DNA of 64,000 nt from Actinomycetes bacterium (GTDB taxonomy: Bacteria > Actinomycetota > Coriobacteriia > Coriobacteriales > UBA8131), in assembly GCA_009787085.1 (NCBI GenBank), contig WRGR01000039.1, positions 1-64,000 on the forward strand. Direction: 5' to 3'. The notes below the pieces were generated by a model. The model was not told where the DNA came from. It saw only the letters and a program-made list of their open reading frames with translations, and did no database searches. The stretch's first letter is position 1. Each line of letters starts with the position of its first letter. Position numbers and translations under genes: made by a program. Positions 52,602 to 61,254 of the stretch are shown here, one piece after another.

Positions 52602-55600
52602 CATGCGTGTACATGAGCTGGCGAAGGAATTGAACCTGGACTCCAAGGATCTCTTATCTCGCTTGGAGGAAATGAAGATTCCCGTCAAAAGCCATTCATC
52701 TACCTTAAACGATGCTTTTGTGGCGCGTATCCGTAAGCAGTTGGGTGCGGAGACGGCTGCTGCTGCAGCGGCAGCAGATGCCAAACGGCTAGCTGAAGAG
52801 CAGCTACAGGCACAAGCTGAGCGGAAAGAGCGTGAAGCTGCCGAGGTTCATCGGCGGCGCGCCGCAGAACAGGAGCGTGCCCGGCGTCGCAAGGAGCGTG
52901 CCCAAAACGACGATCTTGGTGAGCCGACAGCCCAGGATGGTGCCACAGAAACATCGGAAGGCACCAACAAGGCAACTCAATCCAATGTCGCAACGGAGCC
53001 AGGCGAGGACAAAGGGCCAAAGAAGCCGATTCCGCGCTTCAGCGGGTTACTCTCTCAAATTGAGGCCGAGAACCGTCGTTTGGCAGACGAGAAGAAGCGG
53101 GCGGCCAAAAACCAAGCTGAATCCGAGGCCAAGGCCAAGGCATCCAAGCAAGCCGCTACCGGCGGCGCGGCTTCGGCAAAGAGCCGGGTCACAGGCGGCG
53201 GCGGCGCGGCAGCGGCCAGAGCCACTGGCCAATCTGCCACCAAGGCAGCTCTGGGCGTACCGGGCGACGGTGCGGCTGGCGCACAGCGTTTGCCCCAAGG
53301 CCAAAGTACAAAAGCAAGTCAAGCTGCCGCTGTCTTGGCGGCCTCACAATCTGCTGGCCGGCCGGCAGCGGATGGCGCTGCCCCGCTCTCGTCTGCCGAT
53401 GCCGCCCAAACCAAGGTTTCACAGTTTGGCCACCCGGCCGGTGATGCTCCGATCACGGTTGATAACGTTGGCAGTCAAGCCTTGGATCAGGCCACAGTTG
53501 TCTCAGCGGCCGCAGATCCAGCAGCCTCGGGAAGCACTGGCCAGCCCGTTGGCCAGACTGGCCCAGAGGCTGCCCAAGATGCCGCCAAGGATCACGGGTC
53601 CGGCAAGGTCGGCAATACCGCCGGAGGCTCTGGAGGTAGCACTGATCAGAATGTTGTCGATAAGCCTGGCAAGGCTGGTCGTAAAAAGGATACGGCCAAG
53701 CGTTCCCAAGGCCACGCTCTGGACGATTATGCCAACTACAACAGCGGCACAGACGAGTTTGATGACGACCGCTATCGTCAGATGGCCTTGGCGGCCGAGA
53801 AGTTCCAGCGAGAGCGGGTGCTGGCCGAGGCGCGGGCAGCTGTCGAGGCCGCCAGCAGCGAAGGCGAGGGCCGTCGCCGTAAACGCCGGGAGCGGCGCGA
53901 GGCGGAGGCCAAAGAGCGAATTGAGCTGGAGGCCATTGAGAAGGGTGTTGATCCAGAGCTTTTGCTCGGCGACGATGTGATTCAGGTGACCAGCGGTGCC
54001 AGTGTCAGCGAGCTGGCAGATGCGATGCAGATCCCGGCCAACGACATCGTCAAGAGGCTCTTCATGCTAGGAACGATGATGACTGTCACCCAATCGATGA
54101 GCGATGAGCTGGTTGAACTGATAGCCGAGGATATGGGCTATAAGGTACACGTCGTTTCTCCGGAAGAAGAGTACGCTGTTTCCATCTATGACTCTGAGGC
54201 CGATCTTCAGCCCCGCCCACCGGTAGTGACCGTCATGGGCCATGTCGACCATGGCAAAACCTCGCTTTTGGACGCGATCCGCGAGACTAGTGTAGTGTCC
54301 GGTGAGGCCGGCGGCATCACCCAGCATATCGGTGCCTCGGTGGTGGACATCAACAACCGCCAGATCACCTTTATCGACACGCCGGGGCACGAGGCGTTCA
54401 CGGCCATGCGGGCTCGGGGTGCTAAGGTCACCGATGTCGTGGTGTTGGTGGTGGCCGCCGATGACGGCGTCATGCCGCAGACTGTTGAGGCTATCCATCA
54501 TGCTGAAGCCGCCGGTGTGCCGATTGTTGTGGCCATCAACAAGATAGACAAGCCCGGGGCGAATCTCGACCGGGTGCGCAACGAGCTTTCCGAACAGGGC
54601 ATCATCTCTGAGGAGTGGGGTGGCCAGAACATGTTCGTAGAGGTTTCGGCGCGGATGAAGGTAGGCATCGACGACCTCTTGGAGACCATTTTGCTGCAAG
54701 CCGATGTGCTGGAGCTGAGGGCCAACCCCAATGCCGCCGCCTCCGGCTTCGTGATCGAAGCCAAGCTGGATAAGGGCCGAGGTCCTGTGGCCACCGTGCT
54801 GGTCCAGCGCGGCTGCCTGCATGGCGGCGACACCGTGGTGGCCGGGACCTCCTTTGGCCACGTGCGTGCCCTGATCAACCCAAAGGGCGAGATGGTGGCG
54901 GCGGCCTATCCCGCCGACCCAGTGGAGATACTCGGCCTGAGCAGCGTTCCCGAGGCCGGCGACGAGTTCCGGGTCTTTGCCGAAGAGCGCGATGCTCGCA
55001 ACTTGGCCGTTGACCGGGCGCTGCGCAAGCGTCAAGCCGAGCAACAAGAGCGCGGCCATGCATCCTTGGAAGACCTTTTCGCCCGTATCGAAGAGGGTGC
55101 CGAAGAGCTGAACTTGGTGGTTAAGGCCGATGTGCAAGGTTCCATTGAGGCATTGAAGGATGCCTTGGCCAAGATGGATCAAGATGAGGTGCGGCTCAAC
55201 GTCATCCATTCGGCAGTCGGCGGCATCACCGAGACCGATGTCACCTTGGCAGCGGCCTCCGATGCTGTTATCATCGGCTTTAACGTTCGTCCCCAGCCCA
55301 AGGCGCGCTTGGCTGCCGAGCGCGAGAAAGTTGAGATCAAGACCTACCGGGTCATCTATCAGGCCATCGAAGACATCAACCAGGCTCGTATCGGCCTGCT
55401 GAAGCCAGATGTCGTGGAGGAAGAGACCGGTGCCGCCGAGGTCTTGCAGCTCTTCCGGGTGCCGAAGCAGGGTACCATTGCCGGCTGTTTGGTGTCTGAG
55501 GGCGAGATCGAGTCCAGCAACAACCTGCGGGTGGTGCGGGACGGTGCCGTGGTCTTTGAGGGCAAGATTGCCTCGCTACGTCACTACCGTGACGAGGTGA

Positions 55601-55713
55601 AGTCGGTGCGTGGCGGCTCGGAATGCGGTATTGGCGTCGAAGGCTTCCAAGACCTGAAAGAGGGCGATATCCTTGAAGCCTATCGGATGAAGGAAGTCGC
55701 CCGTGACTCATGA
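52594..55713 (+). CDS. infB: Translation initiation factor IF-2
   Basis: [82 protein letters not shown]. Confidence 0.97.
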   Translation: MASMRVHELAKELNLDSKDLLSRLEEMKIPVKSHSSTLNDAFVARIRKQLGAETAAAAAAADAKRLAEEQLQAQAERKEREAAEVHRRRAAEQERARRRKERAQNDDLGEPTAQDGATETSEGTNKATQSNVATEPGEDKGPKKPIPRFSGLLSQIEAENRRLADEKKRAAKNQAESEAKAKASKQAATGGAASAKSRVTGGGGAAAARATGQSATKAALGVPGDGAAGAQRLPQGQSTKASQAAAVLAASQSAGRPAADGAAPLSSADAAQTKVSQFGHPAGDAPITVDNVGSQALDQATVVSAAADPAASGSTGQPVGQTGPEAAQDAAKDHGSGKVGNTAGGSGGSTDQNVVDKPGKAGRKKDTAKRSQGHALDDYANYNSGTDEFDDDRYRQMALAAEKFQRERVLAEARAAVEAASSEGEGRRRKRRERREAEAKERIELEAIEKGVDPELLLGDDVIQVTSGASVSELADAMQIPANDIVKRLFMLGTMMTVTQSMSDELVELIAEDMGYKVHVVSPEEEYAVSIYDSEADLQPRPPVVTVMGHVDHGKTSLLDAIRETSVVSGEAGGITQHIGASVVDINNRQITFIDTPGHEAFTAMRARGAKVTDVVVLVVAADDGVMPQTVEAIHHAEAAGVPIVVAINKIDKPGANLDRVRNELSEQGIISEEWGGQNMFVEVSARMKVGIDDLLETILLQADVLELRANPNAAASGFVIEAKLDKGRGPVATVLVQRGCLHGGDTVVAGTSFGHVRALINPKGEMVAAAYPADPVEILGLSSVPEAGDEFRVFAEERDARNLAVDRALRKRQAEQQERGHASLEDLFARIEEGAEELNLVVKADVQGSIEALKDALAKMDQDEVRLNVIHSAVGGITETDVTLAAASDAVIIGFNVRPQPKARLAAEREKVEIKTYRVIYQAIEDINQARIGLLKPDVVEEETGAAEVLQLFRVPKQGTIAGCLVSEGEIESSNNLRVVRDGAVVFEGKIASLRHYRDEVKSVRGGSECGIGVEGFQDLKEGDILEAYRMKEVARDS

Positions 55714-55726
55714 TAGGGGCTGAGTA

Positions 55727-56128
55727 ATAAAGCAAAGCGCACATACCCGTAAGGCCAACGAAGCGGTCAAGGAAGCCTTGGCCAAGGTCTTATTGGTAGG
55801 TGTCTCCGACCCGCGTTTGGGCAATGTGACAGTTGGCGGCGTCGAGGTCAGCCCTGACCGCCGGGTGGCCAAGGCCTTCATGATCGTCGATGATGCCCAC
55901 GCTGACGAGGTGCTGGCCGGCCTACAAAGCGCCAAGGGCCGTATCCGCAGCTTGCTCAGCCAAGAGCTGGGCTGGCGCTACACGCCGGAACTGCGCTTTG
56001 GGATGGACACCACTTTGGATGAGGCCGATAATATTCGCAAGGCTTTGAAGCATGTGCCGCCGACGCTGGCGATAGCCAAGGACGATCACGGCTACCCGTT
56101 GCCCGAGGCTGGCACCTGTAAAGAATAG
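55727..56128 (+). CDS. rbfA: Ribosome-binding factor A, apparent AUA start
   Basis: Frame from 55727 reads (I)KQSAHTRKANEAVKEALAKVLLVGVSDPRLGNVTVGGVEVSPDRRVAKAFMIV; in-frame stop at 55721; no ATG/GTG/TTG until 55778. Confidence 0.85.
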   Translation: MKQSAHTRKANEAVKEALAKVLLVGVSDPRLGNVTVGGVEVSPDRRVAKAFMIVDDAHADEVLAGLQSAKGRIRSLLSQELGWRYTPELRFGMDTTLDEADNIRKALKHVPPTLAIAKDDHGYPLPEAGTCKE

Positions 56129-56140
56129 GGGGATAAAGCG

Positions 56141-57199
56141 ATGCTTCCCGACGGGGCATTCTCAAGAACTGCCGAGCTGTTCAGGCCCGGCATGAAGGTG
56201 GCGCTTTGCGGCCATCGCAACCCTGATGGCGATGCCTTGGGGTCGTCGGTGGCGATGACACTTTGGCTGGAAGGCATAGGCTGTGATGTGGTGCAGCTTT
56301 TAGCTGACGGCCCCGATGCCCCTGAGCTTTACTCCTTCTTGGCGGGCTATGACTTCACTGCTGCTGCCGACTACCATGGCACCCCCGACCTCTTTGTGGC
56401 GCTCGACCTCTCCACCCCCTCTAGGCTGGGGGCGGCCGAGGCGGTGCTGAAACGCTCACCGCGCTCTTTGGTCATCGACCATCACCGCGGCTATGACGGT
56501 TTTGCCGACCAAGCGTTGAGCAGCCCGGAGGCGGCAGCCTGTGGCTTGATCGTCTGGCAGTTGATCGGGCATGCTGGGTACCTCCGCAGCCGCCAGATGG
56601 CTGAGGCCTGTTATGTTGCCCTGATCACTGACACCGGGCGTTTTGCCTTCCAAAACACCGATGAAGAGGCCTTGTTGGCAGCGGCGGAGATGGTTGCGGC
56701 GGGCGCTCACCCGGCCTTGATCTCGAGTTTGATCTATGACCAGCGCTCGCCGGGGGCGATGGCACTGGAGGCCAAGGTGATCGAGCGGATGCGCCTGTTG
56801 TTTGACGGTAAGGTGGTTTGCTCTTGGCTGGACGACCACGATCTCGCCGCATTTTTGGTGGAGAAAGACGAGACGGAAGGCCTGCCGACGTTGCTCCGCT
56901 CACTGAAGGGTGTCGAGGTGGCGATATTGCTGCGCAAAGAAGGCGGCAAGGTGCGGGCCAACCTGCGCGCTAAGGGCGGCTTTGACGTGGCGGCGATCGC
57001 CAAGGGCTTTGGCGGCGGCGGCCATACCGCAGCCGCCGGCTTCACTTTTGCGGGCAGCTTGGAGGCGGTAATCGAGGCTGTCAGTGAGAAGTTGGCGGCC
57101 ACCGCGATAGGCACGACCAGCCAGCAACCGTTGTCTGTTTCGGACTCGGTCGTATCTTCGGGGCCTGCCCTGGCAGCCAACTGCACAGAGGCACAGTAA
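56141..57199 (+). CDS. DHH/DHHA1 phosphoesterase (NrnA/RecJ-like)
   Basis: LCGHRNPDGDALGSSVAM, VIDHHRGYDGF, GFGGGGHTAAAGFTF. Confidence 0.93.
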   Translation: MLPDGAFSRTAELFRPGMKVALCGHRNPDGDALGSSVAMTLWLEGIGCDVVQLLADGPDAPELYSFLAGYDFTAAADYHGTPDLFVALDLSTPSRLGAAEAVLKRSPRSLVIDHHRGYDGFADQALSSPEAAACGLIVWQLIGHAGYLRSRQMAEACYVALITDTGRFAFQNTDEEALLAAAEMVAAGAHPALISSLIYDQRSPGAMALEAKVIERMRLLFDGKVVCSWLDDHDLAAFLVEKDETEGLPTLLRSLKGVEVAILLRKEGGKVRANLRAKGGFDVAAIAKGFGGGGHTAAAGFTFAGSLEAVIEAVSEKLAATAIGTTSQQPLSVSDSVVSSGPALAANCTEAQ

Positions 57200-57210
57200 G
57201 GGCAGCCACG

Positions 57211-57939
57211 ATGGGCCGCGCTCGCCGTGGGGCTACCGATTTGAACGGGGTGCTGTTGGTGGACAAGCCGACTGGCATCACCTCCCACGATGTGGTGGAC
57301 TGTTTGCGTCGGGCTTCTGGTGAAGGCCGCATCGGCCATGCCGGCACACTTGACCCAATGGCCACTGGACTGCTGGTGGTCTGTGTGGGGCCAGCCACCA
57401 AGCTGGCAGAGCACCTGACGGCTGCGGATAAAAGCTATCTCGCCCGCATCATCTTCGGCACCTCGACCGCCACCGATGATAGGGAAGGCGAGGTGCTGGA
57501 GCAGGCCACGCCGCCAGCCTGTCTTGCAGATCCCGAGTACGTGCAGTCGATACTGGCCGCTTTCGTCGGCGAGATATCCCAGATGCCGCCACAGTTCTCG
57601 GCCATCAAGCTGGACGGCGTGCCCGCCTATCGTCTGGCCCGTCAGGGCCGGCAAGCCGAGCTCAAAGCCCGGCAGGTGCGGATATCGAGCCTTGAGTTGT
57701 TGGCTGCTACTGCCGATAGCTGGGATATCAGTGCCGATGTCTCCAAAGGCACCTATATTCGCTCCTTGGCCAGAGATATCGGCCAAGCGGTGGGCTGTCC
57801 CGCCCATCTGGGGGAGCTGCGGCGCTCGGCCGTTGGCCAGTGGCGTGTTTCCCAGGCGCAGCCGCTGGCCGAGCTGGAGGCGGCCGCCCGGGCCGGGAGC
57901 CTGACGGAGCATTTCTTGGAGCTGGCGGTCGGTCAGTGA
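57211..57939 (+). CDS. truB: tRNA pseudouridine-55 synthase TruB
   Basis: GVLLVDKPTGITSHDVVD, GRIGHAGTLDPMATGLLVVCVG, KGTYIRSLARDIG. Confidence 0.95.
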   Translation: MGRARRGATDLNGVLLVDKPTGITSHDVVDCLRRASGEGRIGHAGTLDPMATGLLVVCVGPATKLAEHLTAADKSYLARIIFGTSTATDDREGEVLEQATPPACLADPEYVQSILAAFVGEISQMPPQFSAIKLDGVPAYRLARQGRQAELKARQVRISSLELLAATADSWDISADVSKGTYIRSLARDIGQAVGCPAHLGELRRSAVGQWRVSQAQPLAELEAAARAGSLTEHFLELAVGQ

Positions 57940-58922
57940 GTGGGGGCAAGCTGGAGGCAGTCTGTACCATCGGCGTTTTCGACGGTCTGCACATTGGCCA
58001 TCGCTACCTGCTTGACCAAGCTATTGGCGATGCCCGCAGCTTGGGTCTGCCCTGCGTGGCACTGAGCTTTGACCATGACCCGGAAGAGGCGTTCTTGCCA
58101 CCGGAGAAGGTGCAACACCTGCTCTCCAATACCGAAAGGCTAGAGCTGCTGGCTAAAAGTGGTGTAGATCAGGTCATCGTCTTGCATTTTGACCACGCTC
58201 TGGCTGCGCTCACGGCTACGGAATTCTTAGATCAGGTGCTGGGACGCTTGCTGGCACCCAAGAGCATCCATGTTGGTGCGGACTTCCGTTTCGGCGCTGC
58301 AGCTCAAGGCGACGTGGCCTGCTTAAAGCAGTGGGCGGACAGCCGGGAGGTGGCGGTATTCGGTCACCAACTGCTGGGTGACGGCGGCCAGGCAGTGAGC
58401 GCCAGCCGCATTCGCGCCTGCTTGGCCGACGGTCGATTGGATGAGGCCAACCAACTGCTCGGCCGGCCACACCACCTTAAAGGCCGGGTTGTGCGTGGCC
58501 GCGGTGTCGGCAATTCGCTGGGCTTTCCGACCGCCAATATTGCCAGTGATGATGGGGTCGTCCTTCCCGCCGATGGGGTCTACGCCGGCCTCGTCCAGTT
58601 CGGGGAAGTGCGGCAAACAGAATCAGTTTCGGAGAATGGCCGCGCTGCGCCGTCGGATGCCCCGCCGCTGCCCCAGGCAGAGTTGCATGCTGCCGCCATC
58701 TCGGTCGGTGTGCCCCTGAGTTTTGATGGCGTTGCCGCCAGTTTAGAGGCTTTCTTGCTGGACTACCAAGGCGACCTCTACGACCAGGAACTGAGGTTGC
58801 ACTTTCTTAAATACCTACGGCCAATGCAGGTTTTCGGCGATGCCCGCGCCCTCTCCCAACAGATATCCGATGATGTGCGGCAAACCAGAAAACTGGCCGC
58901 ACAATATGAGTGCGAGCAGTAA
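57936..58922 (+). CDS. ribF: Bifunctional riboflavin kinase/FAD synthetase RibF
   Basis: TIGVFDGLHIGHRYLLDQAI, VGADFRFGAAAQGDVA, VRGRGVGNSLGFPTANIA; GTG start overlaps the truB stop. Confidence 0.93.
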   Translation: MSGGKLEAVCTIGVFDGLHIGHRYLLDQAIGDARSLGLPCVALSFDHDPEEAFLPPEKVQHLLSNTERLELLAKSGVDQVIVLHFDHALAALTATEFLDQVLGRLLAPKSIHVGADFRFGAAAQGDVACLKQWADSREVAVFGHQLLGDGGQAVSASRIRACLADGRLDEANQLLGRPHHLKGRVVRGRGVGNSLGFPTANIASDDGVVLPADGVYAGLVQFGEVRQTESVSENGRAAPSDAPPLPQAELHAAAISVGVPLSFDGVAASLEAFLLDYQGDLYDQELRLHFLKYLRPMQVFGDARALSQQISDDVRQTRKLAAQYECEQ

Positions 58923-59070
58923 CACCCAATTTTTCCGAAGGTGAGGATCTCTTCTGCGATCGTCCATCCCAAAACCGGAGATTTCCTTTAAAATGGATGA
59001 GGCTTTCTATCGTTAGCCATTTGTATGCCCCTTATTGTTTGTTCCGAATTCTCAGAGGAGGACTGTCTGG

Positions 59071-61254
59071 ATGTCTGATATTGTCCAAACTACAGGAATG
59101 TTGGCCTGGATCGCGCCTGCTGCCGCTGTCATCGGCTTGGCCTTTGCGGCCTATTTGGCTATCTGGGTGCTGAAGCAGGATGCTGGCAACGAGCGAATGC
59201 AGTACCTGTCCGGTTTGATCCAAAAAGGCGCTAAGGCCTTTCTGATCGCCGAGTACAAGAGCCTGATCATCTTCGCGCTGGTCGTGGCCATCGTCTTGGG
59301 GGCGGCCATCAGCCCCTTCACCGCCTTGGCCTTCTTGACCGGCGGCATCTTGTCTGTTATTGCTGGTTATATTGGCATGTACGTGGCTACCCGGGCCAAT
59401 GCCCGTACCACTCATGCTGCCCAAACGGGTATTGCCGCCGCACTCAAAGTGGCCTATCGCTCCGGTCTGACCATGGGCCTGGTCGTGGCCTCGCTCGGCC
59501 TTTTCGGCCTCGCCCTCTGGGCGATCTTCTTTTTGGTCAACGCCGCGCACCCGGAGCCGGAGATCGTTGATGGCTTTGTGATGGGTGCCTCATCGATAGC
59601 GCTCTTTGCCCGTGTTGGCGGCGGCATCTACACCAAGGCGGCCGATGTCGGCGCTGATTTGGTGGGCAAAGTCGAGGCTGGCATTCCCGAAGACGACCCG
59701 CGCAATCCCGGTGTCATCGCTGATAACGTCGGCGACAACGTCGGCGATGTGGCCGGTATGGGTGCCGACCTCTATGAGAGCTATGCCGGTGCCCTTCTGG
59801 CACCAATGGTGCTGGCGGTGGCAATGGCCTTCACCGTCGGCTCGCCGCTGGGTGGCGGTTTGATCGAAGAGGGCAATCACAGCATTTTTGCCGGCTTCAC
59901 CCTAGACGGCATCTTAGCCCTGATCATGCCGCTGTTGTTCGCTGCAGGCGGCATCATTGCTGCCATCGTCGGCTTGCTGGCTGTGAACACCCAGGATCCC
60001 AACAAGATCCACAAAGCTTTGAACCGCGGCACCTACCTGACCTCTGGTTTGGAGCTGGTGATCATTCTCGTCCTCTGCCTGATTTGGCAAAGTGTCGGCA
60101 ATATTCCCGCGGTTTGGTTCTTCGGTTGCACGGCTGCCGGCTTGGCTGCCGGTCTGGCCATCGGCAAGCTTACCGAGTATTACACTTCCTATCACCATAA
60201 ACCGGTGAAGAAAATCGCCCAAGCTTCAGAGACCAGCACGGCGACCAATATCATCGAAGGCCTCGCCACTGGTATGTTCTCCACTGTGTTTCCGGCTCTT
60301 GTACTGGTGGCCGCAGTGGCTGTGGCCTATATCTGTGGTATGCAGGTGGGTGGCAAGGAATGGGCCTTGCAGTTCGGTGTTTACGGCATTGGCCTTTCGG
60401 CCTTGGGCATGCTCTCCACCACAGCGGTTACCGTCGGTGTGGACGCTTATGGGCCGGTGGCCGACAATGCCGGTGGCATTGCCGAGATGGCCGGTCTGCC
60501 ACCGGAGATCCGGGAGCGCACTGATGCTTTGGATACTGTGGGCAACACCACCGCTGCTGTGGCCAAAGGCTTCGCAGTTTCCTCGGCTGCTTTGACGGCC
60601 CTAGCCCTCTTCGTCGCCTTCAAAACCAATTTGGAGCATCATCTTGGCAAGGATGCCATGCTTGTTCAGCTGGACAATCCGTATGTGATCATCGGTGTCC
60701 TCATTGGGGCAACTATGCCGTTCTTCTTCGCCGCCATGACCATGGGGGCGGTGAGCCGGGCGGCCAATGCTATGATCGTTGAGATACGGCGTCAGTTCCG
60801 GGAGATCAAGGGGCTTTTAGCTGGCGATCCGGGAGTCGAGCCGGACACTGAGGCTTGCGTGACCATCTCCACCAAGGCCGCCTTGCGAGAGATGCTGTTG
60901 CCGGGAATTCTGGCCGTAGTGATCCCGGTGGTCTTGGGCATCCTAGATGTCAAGATATTGTCGGGAATGTTGATCGGCACCCTGTGCTGCGGTTTTTTGA
61001 TGAGCGTCTACATGGCCAACACCGGTGGTGCTTGGGATAATGCCAAGAAGTACATCGAGACCGGTGTCCACGGTGGCAAGGGTTCAGATGCGCATAAGGC
61101 CGCTGTGGTCGGCGACACTGTTGGCGACCCGTTCAAAGACACTTCCGGCCCCTCCATCAACATTCTGATCAAGGTGGTCACCGTGGTGTCGTTGGTCTTC
61201 GTGCCGCTCTTTGCCAATTTGGGCGGTGGAGTGTTGCACGGCATCATTGGCTAA
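59071..61254 (+). CDS. hppA: Membrane-bound ion-translocating pyrophosphatase
   Basis: GGGIYTKAADVGADLVGKVEAGIPEDDPRNPGVIADNVGDNVGDVAGMGADLYESY; DTVGNTTAAVAKGFA; VVGDTVGDPFKDTSGPSINILIK. Start set to ATG 59071. Confidence 0.96.
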   Translation: MSDIVQTTGMLAWIAPAAAVIGLAFAAYLAIWVLKQDAGNERMQYLSGLIQKGAKAFLIAEYKSLIIFALVVAIVLGAAISPFTALAFLTGGILSVIAGYIGMYVATRANARTTHAAQTGIAAALKVAYRSGLTMGLVVASLGLFGLALWAIFFLVNAAHPEPEIVDGFVMGASSIALFARVGGGIYTKAADVGADLVGKVEAGIPEDDPRNPGVIADNVGDNVGDVAGMGADLYESYAGALLAPMVLAVAMAFTVGSPLGGGLIEEGNHSIFAGFTLDGILALIMPLLFAAGGIIAAIVGLLAVNTQDPNKIHKALNRGTYLTSGLELVIILVLCLIWQSVGNIPAVWFFGCTAAGLAAGLAIGKLTEYYTSYHHKPVKKIAQASETSTATNIIEGLATGMFSTVFPALVLVAAVAVAYICGMQVGGKEWALQFGVYGIGLSALGMLSTTAVTVGVDAYGPVADNAGGIAEMAGLPPEIRERTDALDTVGNTTAAVAKGFAVSSAALTALALFVAFKTNLEHHLGKDAMLVQLDNPYVIIGVLIGATMPFFFAAMTMGAVSRAANAMIVEIRRQFREIKGLLAGDPGVEPDTEACVTISTKAALREMLLPGILAVVIPVVLGILDVKILSGMLIGTLCCGFLMSVYMANTGGAWDNAKKYIETGVHGGKGSDAHKAAVVGDTVGDPFKDTSGPSINILIKVVTVVSLVFVPLFANLGGGVLHGIIG

